In this document: one piece after another, positions 51,645 to 59,298 of the stretch
How positions within the stretch are numbered: position 1 is the first letter of the stretch
Layout: every line of letters starts with the position of its first letter
The notes under the pieces: generated by a model
Seen by the model: only the letters and a program-made list of their open reading frames with translations
Told to the model about the DNA's origin: nothing
Databases searched by the model: none
Translations under genes and position numbers: made by a program
NCBI GenBank assembly: GCA_023460395.1
Contig: JAEWQB010000019.1
Coordinates: 62,001 to 126,000 of the forward strand
Direction of reading: 5' to 3'
From: Pseudomonadota bacterium
GTDB taxonomy: Bacteria > Desulfobacterota > Desulfovibrionia > Desulfovibrionales > Desulfovibrionaceae
Length of the DNA stretch: 64,000 nt

Positions 51645-52736
51645 TTGATACCAATATTATTGCTTGATCTGGGGAAGGAAATGCGCGGCGGACAGTGGCA
51701 AGTCTACTATCTGGCCCGCGCACTTGCCCATTCCGGTGAATTTGCCCCCATTGTGGCAGCCCCGTCCTCTTCGCCCCTGCTGGAGCATGTGGCGGAAGTT
51801 TCCGGCGTCCGAATTGTACCCTTAGGCGACCGGGAGTGGGATCCGCGCAGTCTTTACGCTCTTCGGAGATTAGTCCGCCGGGAAGGGGTGCGAATCCTTC
51901 ATTCACACTGCGCGAAGAGTGCCACCCTTGCGACGTTGGGGAAAAAGTTCTGGCCCGCCGAGGTTCTGCTGGTCCATTCCCGCCGGGTTTCTTACCCGCT
52001 AAAGCCGGGCTGGCGTGGGAAAAAATACAGCATGGCTGACGCCGTGGTTGGCGTGAGCCGGGAAATTTCCGAGGTGGTGATCGCCTCAGGCGTTCCGGCG
52101 GAACGAGTGCTCACCATTCATTCCGGCATTGATCGCTGCCGGTATACCCCACGCCGTGACCGGGGGGACGGACGCAAGGTCATCGGCATGGTGGGAGCGT
52201 TCACTCCGCAAAAAGGGCAGGACGTGCTTGTACGCGCTCTGGCGGAGCTAGACGCCGCGTATACAGATTTGCCTCCGTGGGAAGTGCGTTTTATCGGCAC
52301 GGGAGAGCTGTTCGGCAGCGTGTCCGCACTGGCGGCGGAGTTGGGCGTGGATACGCACATCGCCATGCTGGGAAGGCAGGACAGTCGCGTCTTTCTGCCG
52401 GACTTTGATCTGCTTGTGGTGCCGTCTGTGGAAGGAGAGGGATCGTCCGGGACCATCAAAGAGGGCTGGGCGGTAGGGCTGCCTGTAGTGTGTTCCGATC
52501 TGCCGTCCAACCTAGAATTGGTGGAGAATGACCGCAACGGGCTTGTCTTCCCTAACCGCGACCACACGCAACTGGCTAGGCTGCTTGCGCGTTTGCTGAC
52601 CGACGCCCCTTTGCGCGAGCGTCTTGTTGTGGAGGGAGGCCGCTCTGCCGACGCGTTTTCCGATCTGCGCATGGCTGCCGCCTATATGGACCTGTACCGC
52701 ACGCTTGCGGCCCGTCCTGCGGGGATGGCAGTCTGA
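51645..52736 (+). CDS. glycosyltransferase family 4
   Basis: A 363-residue GT-B enzyme. GKEMRGGQWQVYYLARAL is the acceptor-side start; ...IGMVGAFTPQKGQDVLVRAL opens the second Rossmann domain, and VEGEGSSGTIKEGWAVGLPVVCSDL is the EX7E-type nucleotide-sugar motif. It probably builds LPS or another surface glycan; the sugar donor is unknown. The likely start is a TTG at 51645 with AGGA upstream. No other surface-polysaccharide genes adjoin it. Confidence 0.85.
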   Translation: MIPILLLDLGKEMRGGQWQVYYLARALAHSGEFAPIVAAPSSSPLLEHVAEVSGVRIVPLGDREWDPRSLYALRRLVRREGVRILHSHCAKSATLATLGKKFWPAEVLLVHSRRVSYPLKPGWRGKKYSMADAVVGVSREISEVVIASGVPAERVLTIHSGIDRCRYTPRRDRGDGRKVIGMVGAFTPQKGQDVLVRALAELDAAYTDLPPWEVRFIGTGELFGSVSALAAELGVDTHIAMLGRQDSRVFLPDFDLLVVPSVEGEGSSGTIKEGWAVGLPVVCSDLPSNLELVENDRNGLVFPNRDHTQLARLLARLLTDAPLRERLVVEGGRSADAFSDLRMAAAYMDLYRTLAARPAGMAV

Positions 52737-52941
52737 GCGAAACGGGCTTTCCGCCTTATTTTTCCCGGAGTTTTTCCGGGGTGTCAGTATTTTCCCGAAT
52801 GCTGCTTTTGCGCTTCCGCATAGCCTTTGGAGCTTGCTGAACTCGCTTGCGGGCGGCAGAAACGGGGTATACAGTTCCTGCGCATGTGCGGCGAAACACC
52901 GCGGCCCCCATGTTCTTCATGTCCCCCTTGCGTTCTAAATT

Positions 52942-52965
52942 CCAACAGGTACACGTTCCTGTTGG
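52942..52965. promoter_or_regulatory. perfect 8-base inverted repeat ahead of the class I aminotransferase
   Basis: CCAACAGG (52942-52949) and CCTGTTGG (52958-52965) form an inverted repeat with an 8-base spacer, 22 bases before the ATG at 52988. It is too close to the start to be a terminator and may be an operator or a translation-control hairpin. Confidence 0.4.
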
Positions 52966-52987
52966 TGTCAGACTATCAGGAGCCATC

Positions 52988-54199
52988 ATGTCTTCAGCAC
53001 GCCCCTCGTCTTCTCCGGCACGCCGTGTTAGCCAGCGCGTTCAAAACATCCGCATCTCCGCCACAAAGCTTATGCCCATGCTGGCTGCCAAAGTGGGGGG
53101 CTGCGTTTCTCTCGGTCAGGGGGTGCCTTCGTTTGCCACGCCTCCTCACATTGCTGAAGCCGTTTGCCGTGCCCTGCGTGACGATGCCGCAGTGGGTAAG
53201 TATTCGTTGCAACCGGGCATGCCCGCTTTGCGGCGGGCTATTGCGGAACGGTTGGCGACGGAAAAAGCCTTTGCTGTGGACCCGGAAACGGAAATAGGGG
53301 TTACCGTGGGTGCCATGGAAGCGCTGCTCATGACCGTGCTTACCGTGGTTGACCGGGGGGACGAAGTGATTGTGCCCTCGCCGGGATATGCGTCCCACAC
53401 GGAGCAAGTGCTCATGGCTGAAGGAGTGCCCGTGCATGTGCCGCTGCGGGCCGCAGACTGGGGGCTGGATGTGGACGCTATCCGCGCGGCGGTGACGGAG
53501 CGCACCCGCGCGATCATTCTGTGCAATCCGGGAAACCCCACCGGCACAGTGTATGATGAAGCGGATATCCGTTCGCTTTGCGCTCTGGCGCTGGAGCGTA
53601 ATTTTGTCATTATTTCAGACGAAACTTACGATTTTATGGTGTTCGACGCAGCAGGAAATCCCGCGCCTATGCCGTTTAGCCCGGCTAGTCTGCCGGAAAT
53701 GCGCAACCACGTTATCTGCATTAATTCGTTTTCCAAAAAATATGCGCTGACCGGTTGGCGGGTGGGATATGTGGCGGCGGACGCGGGGTGGATGGCGGAA
53801 TTGCTCAAGGTGCATGACGCGGCGGCTATCTGCGCCCCCACCGTATCACAGTATGCGGCCTTGGCGGCACTGACCGGGCCGCAGGACTGCGTGGATGCCA
53901 TGCGACAGTCCCTTGCCGTGCGCCGGGCATTAACCTGTGCGGCGCTGGACGCCATGCCCGATCACTTTTCCTACGTCGCGCCGCGTGGTGCGTTTTATGT
54001 GATGGCGCGGTACCTGTTTACAGACGCCCCTTCCGCAGAGGTGGCTCCGCGTATTTTGAACGAGGCCAAGGTTATCACTATTCCGGGCGGCGCGTTTGGC
54101 CCTCAGGGCGAGGGGCACTTGCGTCTTTCCTTTGGTGGTGACGAACAGGAGTTGGCTGAGTGTTTCGCACGGCTGCGTGCGTGGGCGCAGGTGGGTTAA
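52988..54199 (+). CDS. class I/II aminotransferase (AspC/PatA-like)
   Basis: A 403-residue PLP enzyme of fold type I. GGCVSLGQGVPSF, the YSLQPGMPALRRAI segment, GNPGNPTGTVYDEADI, SDETYDFMVFD and INSFSKKYALTGWRVGY (with the PLP lysine in SFSKKY) are all present. Substrate could be aspartate, aromatic or branched-chain amino acids. CAGGAG lies 6 bases before the ATG at 52988. ung begins at the next base after its stop. Confidence 0.9.
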   Translation: MSSARPSSSPARRVSQRVQNIRISATKLMPMLAAKVGGCVSLGQGVPSFATPPHIAEAVCRALRDDAAVGKYSLQPGMPALRRAIAERLATEKAFAVDPETEIGVTVGAMEALLMTVLTVVDRGDEVIVPSPGYASHTEQVLMAEGVPVHVPLRAADWGLDVDAIRAAVTERTRAIILCNPGNPTGTVYDEADIRSLCALALERNFVIISDETYDFMVFDAAGNPAPMPFSPASLPEMRNHVICINSFSKKYALTGWRVGYVAADAGWMAELLKVHDAAAICAPTVSQYAALAALTGPQDCVDAMRQSLAVRRALTCAALDAMPDHFSYVAPRGAFYVMARYLFTDAPSAEVAPRILNEAKVITIPGGAFGPQGEGHLRLSFGGDEQELAECFARLRAWAQVG

Positions 54200-55162
54200 G
54201 TGGCAGCCTCCCGCCGTCCTGTCGAATCTGTGTCGGCAACTGTGGTGGTGCGCCGTGCTCATCGCGCCGGAGGAAACGGAGCTGGTGATGCGAGGGGCGC
54301 GGCAGTTGTTGCTCATGGCGTTGGCAGCGCGGTAAAGGCTGACGGACCTCACTACCCCACAGGCAGTGCGGGGACCGCGACGCCGGAGAATCACGTCGGG
54401 CAGGTCCGTGAGGCAGGTGTAGCGGAAGCCCCGTTCCCGGAGAATGTCACAGGTGCCACAAGTCTTAGAGATGTCACGGACGCGGCGGAGGTGCCGTGCG
54501 ACTGGCTGGCTGCCGTGCCTCTGCTGCGCGATGGAGCGCACCTCCCCCTGCTGCGTGCCGTAGCGAAAGCCCGCCGGGAACACACCGTATACCCGCCCGC
54601 GTCTCTGGTTTTCAACGCGTTGGCCCATACGCCGCTCAACGCGGTGCGTGTGGTCATCGTGGGACAAGATCCCTACCATGGACCGGGACAAGCCCATGGA
54701 CTTGCCTTTTCCGTGCCCCACGGTGTGCCTATGCCTCGATCTTTGCGGAATATTTTTGCGGAAGTGGATGCCGATGTGCATACCACGGAATCCCGTTCTG
54801 TATCCTCGGAACTGACGCGGTGGGCGGCACAGGGGGTCTTGCTACTGAATTCCACTCTGACCGTGGAAGCGGGCAAACCCGCTTCGCACGCCGCGCTTCG
54901 GTCCCCGGAGGGAGTTTGCTGGGGAGACGTGACGGACGATATTATCCGCACCGTGAGCGAGCATTGTTCCCCGGTGGTATTTCTGTTGTGGGGAGCGCAC
55001 GCCCGGAGTAAAGCCGCGTTGGTGGATACCCGGCGGCATGTGGTGCTGGAAGCGGCTCACCCTTCTCCATTGTCGGCTTCGCGCGGTTTTTTCGGCTGTC
55101 GGCATTTTTCCCGCGCCAACACATGGCTGCGCATACAGGGGCGCGGCGAAGTGGATTGGTAG
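54200..55162 (+). CDS. ung: uracil-DNA glycosylase (family 1) with N-terminal extension
   Basis: A family 1 Ung. The core from about residue 97 holds GQDPYHGPGQAHGLAFSVP (catalytic Asp in the loop), LLLNSTLTVEAG, and HPSPLSA with the catalytic His. These motifs are intact. About 95 residues before the core are low in complexity and Ala/Gly/Val-rich. A GTG at 54200 directly follows the aminotransferase stop, giving coupled translation; a later start inside the extension is possible. It removes uracil from DNA. Confidence 0.88.
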   Translation: MAASRRPVESVSATVVVRRAHRAGGNGAGDARGAAVVAHGVGSAVKADGPHYPTGSAGTATPENHVGQVREAGVAEAPFPENVTGATSLRDVTDAAEVPCDWLAAVPLLRDGAHLPLLRAVAKARREHTVYPPASLVFNALAHTPLNAVRVVIVGQDPYHGPGQAHGLAFSVPHGVPMPRSLRNIFAEVDADVHTTESRSVSSELTRWAAQGVLLLNSTLTVEAGKPASHAALRSPEGVCWGDVTDDIIRTVSEHCSPVVFLLWGAHARSKAALVDTRRHVVLEAAHPSPLSASRGFFGCRHFSRANTWLRIQGRGEVDW

Positions 55163-55165
55163 AGG

Positions 55166-55558
55166 CTACCCCACAAACTGCGCCCAGAGCGAACGTTGGC
55201 GAGGTCCGTCAAATTCGCAAAAATAGATGCCCTGCCATGTGCCGAGCATTATTTCGCCGTCTTCCACTATGAGCATCTGCGCGGGGCCGAGCAAACTGGT
55301 TTTAATGTGCGCATCGCTATTCCCTTCCGCATGCCGATAGTCCCCTTGCCGGGGCACTAATTTTCCCATGTTTATGGCAATGTCCCGCCGTACGTCGGGG
55401 TCCGCATGTTCATTGACCGCGAGTGCTCCCGTGGTATGCGGGCAATAGAGTAGCAGCATGCCCTTCCGCCAGCCCTGAGCGCGAACGACGTGCCGCACTG
55501 TGTCCGTGATATCTATAAGTTCCTCGCGCTGTGTGCTGCGAAGTGAAAGTGTCTGCAT
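55166..55558 (-). CDS. YjbQ/UPF0047 family protein
   Basis: A 130-residue protein of usual family length. MLLLYCPHTTGALAVNEHADPDVRRD and ...GTWQGIYFCEFDGPRQR are the family signatures, with conserved His and Asp/Glu that bind metal. AAGGAG lies 6 bases before the ATG at 55558. Family members show weak thiamine phosphate synthase activity in some hosts; the true role is open. It is convergent with ung (4 bases between the stops) and is a second family member besides the partial gene at 1-60. Confidence 0.9.
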   Translation of the reverse strand: MQTLSLRSTQREELIDITDTVRHVVRAQGWRKGMLLLYCPHTTGALAVNEHADPDVRRDIAINMGKLVPRQGDYRHAEGNSDAHIKTSLLGPAQMLIVEDGEIMLGTWQGIYFCEFDGPRQRSLWAQFVG

Positions 55559-55833
55559 TCTGGCTCCTTGGCGGTTTGTCGCACTGTCCGGGGTGGGTGG
55601 ATTTTCAATATACCACGGGCAGATATGCCGTGCGTGTATGGAAAGATATGCCCCAGAGCCGGAAGGCTTGGCAAGTCTCCCGCCGGGTGGCTTGGCAGCC
55701 GGAAAGGGAATTCCGCCGGGGCGTCGCGAACATCGCTTCCCTTGAGAAAGGAGCGTTTTTCCCCTACAACGGGGTTTCGTAGCTATCCAAGTATTTCTGC
55801 CCATTTGGCCTGACTGTTTGCAGAGGAGTTACC

Positions 55834-57750
55834 ATGCCTGTTGTTTTGGGCACTGCCGGTCATATTGACCATGGAAAGACCACACTGGTCAAAGCCTTGA
55901 CCGGAATGGATTGTGACCGGCTGGAAGAAGAGAAAAAACGCGGTATTACCATTGAGTTGGGATTCGCTTTTTTTGATCTGCCCCACGGTGGACGTATGGG
56001 CATTGTGGACGTGCCGGGCCACGAACGGTTTGTGAAGAACATGGTCGCCGGGGCCTCCGGCATTGATTTGGTGATGCTGGTTATCGCGGCGGACGAAGGT
56101 GTGATGCCCCAAACACGGGAACATCTGGAAATATGCTCTCTGCTGGGCATAGAAACCGGCTTCGTAGTGTTGACCAAGGTGGATATGGTGGATGCTGACT
56201 GGCTGGCGCTGGTACGCGAGGACGTGTCTACTTTTTTACAGGGAACTTTTCTTGCCGGTGCGCCATTGTTCCCGGTGTCTTCCCTCACAGGCGAGGGAAT
56301 GGACGCGGTGCGGGCGCATCTGATTGAACGGGAAGCCGCGTTCGCGCCGCACAGACGGTCTGATTTATTCCGCCTCCCGGTAGACCGCGTTTTCAGCATG
56401 CGTGGACACGGCACCGTGGTGACGGGCACCATGACCTCTGGTGCTGTGGCGGTAGGGACGGATGTGCGCATCTATCCCGGCACTGTGCTTACCAAAGTGC
56501 GTGGGCTGCAAAGCCACGGCGGGCCGGTGGAACACGCCGAGGCCGGAAGGCGCACGGCGATTAATCTGCACGGGGTGGACGTGGCGCAGGTGGAACGCGG
56601 CGATGTGGTAGCCCTGCCGGAAACGCTGTTTCCTTCCGCCACGTGGCATGTGGAGTTGCAGTGTCTTTCTTCCGCCCCCACTCCGTTAAAGAACCGGACC
56701 GAGGTGCATGTGCATCACGGAGCGCGGGAGACGCTGGCCCGTCTCTACTTCCCGGACCGGGACCGTTTGTTGCCGGGGGAGAAAGGACTCTGTGAAATTC
56801 GCTTCACCGCTCCCATGGTGGGCGTCTATGGCGACCGCTGCGTGGTGCGTTCGTTTTCTCCCTTGCGCACCGTGGCTGGCGGCAAACTCCTGCACCCCAT
56901 CGCACAGCCGTTGCGAAAGAAAAATCCCCGATATCATACTATGTTAGAGGCGCTAGGCGCTCTTGGGGCCGCTTCGCCGCAAGAACGAATTTGTTTGCAT
57001 ACCGCCATAGCGGCAGAGGCTGGAATAAGTTTTCGTGAGCTGTGTATTGTAACGGATATTGAATCGAAAACTTTGGATAAAGAATTGGCGTTGCTGGGAG
57101 GAAAGCAGGAAGTGGCCTGCTTTGATAAGGAAGGCCGCGTGTATGTGGCGGGGAGTATCGCAGAAGAACTGTCACAGGGGGCGCTGGCCTTTGTTGAGCA
57201 CTATCACCGCAAAGAACCACTCAAGCCGGGAATAGCCCGTGGCGCGTTCGTTTCCGGGTGGGGGCGCGGTTTGGCTCCCAAGCTGGTGCATTTCGTGGTA
57301 GAGCGCCTGCTGCGGCAGGGCGCTCTGGTGGCGGAAGGCGATGTGGTCCGGCTTGCCGGGCACACTGTGTCTCTGGCGGCGGATCAGGAAGGGCTACGCG
57401 CGGCACTGCTAGATGCCTATACGCAGGGGGGGATCACTCCGCCAAACCTGAAAGAAGTGCTCGAAACCCTTCAGGTGGACATCAAGGGGGCTGCGCCCGT
57501 GTTGCGGCTGATGGAGAGCGCTGGCGAGTTGGTGAAGGTAAAAGATGGAATGTACTTTTCTGCGGACGCCATGGACTCGTTGGTGGCTATGGTGCGCGGT
57601 TATTTTGCCACGCACACGGACATGGGACCAACTGAGTTTCGCGAAATAAGCGGGCTTTCCCGTAAGTACCTTATCCCATTACTAGAATATTTCGATAAAG
57701 CGCGCATCACGCTGCGCGTGGGCGACATGCGCAAGTTGCGCGGAGCCTAG
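55834..57750 (+). CDS. selB: selenocysteine-specific elongation factor SelB
   Basis: A 638-residue translation GTPase. GTAGHIDHGKTTLVKALTG, RLEEEKKRGITIELGFAFF and DVPGHERFVKNM are the G-domain motifs of SelB. After two beta-barrel domains the C-terminal 270 residues form winged-helix repeats that read the selenocysteine hairpin in mRNA. So the host makes selenoproteins, probably formate dehydrogenase or hydrogenase. selA, selD and selC are not in the window. AGAGGAG precedes the ATG at 55834. Confidence 0.95.
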   Translation: MPVVLGTAGHIDHGKTTLVKALTGMDCDRLEEEKKRGITIELGFAFFDLPHGGRMGIVDVPGHERFVKNMVAGASGIDLVMLVIAADEGVMPQTREHLEICSLLGIETGFVVLTKVDMVDADWLALVREDVSTFLQGTFLAGAPLFPVSSLTGEGMDAVRAHLIEREAAFAPHRRSDLFRLPVDRVFSMRGHGTVVTGTMTSGAVAVGTDVRIYPGTVLTKVRGLQSHGGPVEHAEAGRRTAINLHGVDVAQVERGDVVALPETLFPSATWHVELQCLSSAPTPLKNRTEVHVHHGARETLARLYFPDRDRLLPGEKGLCEIRFTAPMVGVYGDRCVVRSFSPLRTVAGGKLLHPIAQPLRKKNPRYHTMLEALGALGAASPQERICLHTAIAAEAGISFRELCIVTDIESKTLDKELALLGGKQEVACFDKEGRVYVAGSIAEELSQGALAFVEHYHRKEPLKPGIARGAFVSGWGRGLAPKLVHFVVERLLRQGALVAEGDVVRLAGHTVSLAADQEGLRAALLDAYTQGGITPPNLKEVLETLQVDIKGAAPVLRLMESAGELVKVKDGMYFSADAMDSLVAMVRGYFATHTDMGPTEFREISGLSRKYLIPLLEYFDKARITLRVGDMRKLRGA

Positions 57751-57768
57751 TAGCGCATGGAAATAACA

Positions 57769-57798
57769 GAGGCCGCGGGGAGCAATTCCTGCGGCCTT
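57769..57798 (+). terminator. hairpin after selB
   Basis: AGGCCGC (57770-57776) pairs with GCGGCCT (57791-57797), extended inward by GGGGA/TTCCT. Only TT follows, so it is a weak terminator. It lies between convergent selB and the small coiled-coil gene. Confidence 0.5.
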
Positions 57799-57822
57799 GT
57801 CAGCATTCGCGGTGCGCTACGC

Positions 57823-58101
57823 TTAGGACAGTGTGGCGCGGAGCAGACCCAAAAAACCACTTTTGCGCGGTTTATCTGCGTGTTGGACGGTAGGCGTGTT
57901 GTTCGTCACGGGCGCAACCGGGGGCTGGCACGCGGCTTCTTCCTGAAGAACGCCCTGCGTCAGCTCCTCGCGGAGGCTGGCAAGCGCTTTTTCCAGTCTG
58001 TTCCGTTCCCGTTCCCACTTGAGGGCCGCTTTGGCCTGCTGCCGGTCCAACTCTGCCATTTGGCGTTGGTGGCGTTGCACTAAATGGTCAATGGAATACA
58101 T
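57823..58101 (-). CDS. small coiled-coil protein of unknown function
   Basis: A 92-residue protein from an ATG at 58101 with GGAG 5 bases upstream; the frame is open further upstream, but without a better start. Residues 8-48 are highly charged and helical (HQRQMAELDRQQAKAALKWERERNRLEKAL), as in a coiled coil. The C-terminal part is a Pro/Thr/Asn-rich linker ending KSGFLGLLRATLS, a possible amphipathic helix. I recognise no family. It lies between selB and rrf2, on the hmc strand. Confidence 0.5.
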   Translation of the reverse strand: MYSIDHLVQRHQRQMAELDRQQAKAALKWERERNRLEKALASLREELTQGVLQEEAACQPPVAPVTNNTPTVQHADKPRKSGFLGLLRATLS

Positions 58102-58371
58102 ACGTTTCTCCAACGTGGCTACGCCGCAAAGGCAGCGGATTTCCCCCCACGCGAGAGCCAGAAGAGCACGGGCGGGTTCCCCGGGTACGGGGTCGTACTC
58201 GTATGGCGAACCTTTCTTATGCGCTGAGGGGGGAGCCGTGTCAATGGGATTGCGGCATACGCAGAGCTTTGTCCGGCGGTGCCGCATTGTGCGGTGTGAT
58301 CGGGAGTGTATGTGTATTATGGTGAAATATATGGCAATGCAATATTGATGGCTGACTGCGCAGGGCGGGTA

Positions 58372-58821
58372 TCATCCGCGAGGCGGGACGGAGTCGGGCT
58401 GATTTTTGGGGCACAGCGCGGTATCGCGAATAAGGTCCGCCAGCGTGAACGTATTAAGCTTTTTGTACATGGCCTTTGCGCCTTCTTCCCATATTGTGCG
58501 GGTTAGGCATACGTGCATGCGCGGGCAGCAATTCTGCTTTTCGTCGCAGTCGAAGCAGGGGGCGGTTTTCTCCAGAGAGTATACCACGTCGCCGATACGT
58601 ATCGCTTCTGGGTCTTGAGCGAGAATATACCCGCCATGTGCGCCCAAGCGGCTGTCGATGTATCCGTCTTTCTTGAGAACTCTGATGAGTTTTTCAAGGT
58701 ATTTGAGCGAAATTTCTTGCCGCAGGGCTATGTCTTTGATGGAGACGGGACCGTCTTCCTCATTCATGGCTATGTCCAGCAGCATGCGGGTGCCGTAACG
58801 GCTTCGTGTGGTTAGCTTCAT
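58372..58821 (-). CDS. rrf2: Rrf2 regulator of the hmc operon
   Basis: A 149-residue winged-helix regulator, founder of the Rrf2/IscR family. MKLTTRSRYGTRMLLDIAMNE and LRQEISLKYLEKLIRVLKKDGYIDSRLGAHGGYIL are the DNA-binding part. APCFDCDEKQNCCPRMHVC supplies cysteines that can hold an iron-sulfur cluster, so redox or iron status may tune it. The family member in D. vulgaris represses hmc. The ATG at 58821 has a weak ribosome binding site. It follows rrf1 by 28 bases. Confidence 0.92.
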   Translation of the reverse strand: MKLTTRSRYGTRMLLDIAMNEEDGPVSIKDIALRQEISLKYLEKLIRVLKKDGYIDSRLGAHGGYILAQDPEAIRIGDVVYSLEKTAPCFDCDEKQNCCPRMHVCLTRTIWEEGAKAMYKKLNTFTLADLIRDTALCPKNQPDSVPPRG

Positions 58822-58849
58822 GCGAAGGCCTGTGGGGTGCGACGCGCTA

Positions 58850-59206
58850 TTATCCGGCCAGCGCCGTGCGAATAATGCCCGACAGCTTTTCCGGGTCAAA
58901 GGGTTTATTCACGGTGGCCACCGCATTGGGCACCGCGTGGTGGAGGCCGGGCAACCCGCAAATAAGAATAAAGGGCGTGTGGGCCATGCCGGGCAGTGCA
59001 GACAGAGCTTTGTAGAGCCGGGGGCCGGTTTCTCCGGGCATTTCCATATCCAGCGTCACAAGGTCCGGCGGGGTATGGCTGGCACTTTCCAGCGCGGTTT
59101 CCCTGTCGCAAGCGCTTTCGGCTTCATAGCCTTGCGCAGTCAGCACAGTGACCAGATATTCGGTAATATTGGGGTCGTCATCCACCACCAGTATCCGTAT
59201 GGGCAT
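58850..59206 (-). CDS. rrf1: Rrf1 single-domain response regulator
   Basis: A 118-residue receiver with no output domain. RILVVDDDPNITEYL is the acidic pocket, LDMEMPG holds the phosphorylatable aspartate near residue 53, and NKPFDPEKL the conserved lysine. A partner kinase is not in the window. AGGAG precedes the ATG at 59206. It lies downstream of hmcF behind a strong GC hairpin (59263-59292) and upstream of rrf2, the order described for D. vulgaris. Confidence 0.92.
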   Translation of the reverse strand: MPIRILVVDDDPNITEYLVTVLTAQGYEAESACDRETALESASHTPPDLVTLDMEMPGETGPRLYKALSALPGMAHTPFILICGLPGLHHAVPNAVATVNKPFDPEKLSGIIRTALAG

Positions 59207-59257
59207 GGGGCTAGCTCCTGTGGCGTGCGGAACGCGTGGGGCGGTTTCCGGCGAGCA

Positions 59258-59292
59258 GGAAACGGCGGGGAGGCTGGTGGGCCTCCCCGCCG
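59258..59292 (-). terminator. GC-rich hairpin between hmcF and rrf1
   Basis: CGGCGGGGAGG (59263-59273) pairs perfectly with CCTCCCCGCCG (59282-59292) around an 8-base loop. Read on the minus strand it is followed by TTTCCTG. A smaller stem GTTTCC/GGAAAC (about 59245-59263) overlaps it. It may partly end transcription after hmcF or stabilise the structural-gene message. Confidence 0.6.
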
Positions 59293-59298
59293 CGTGGA

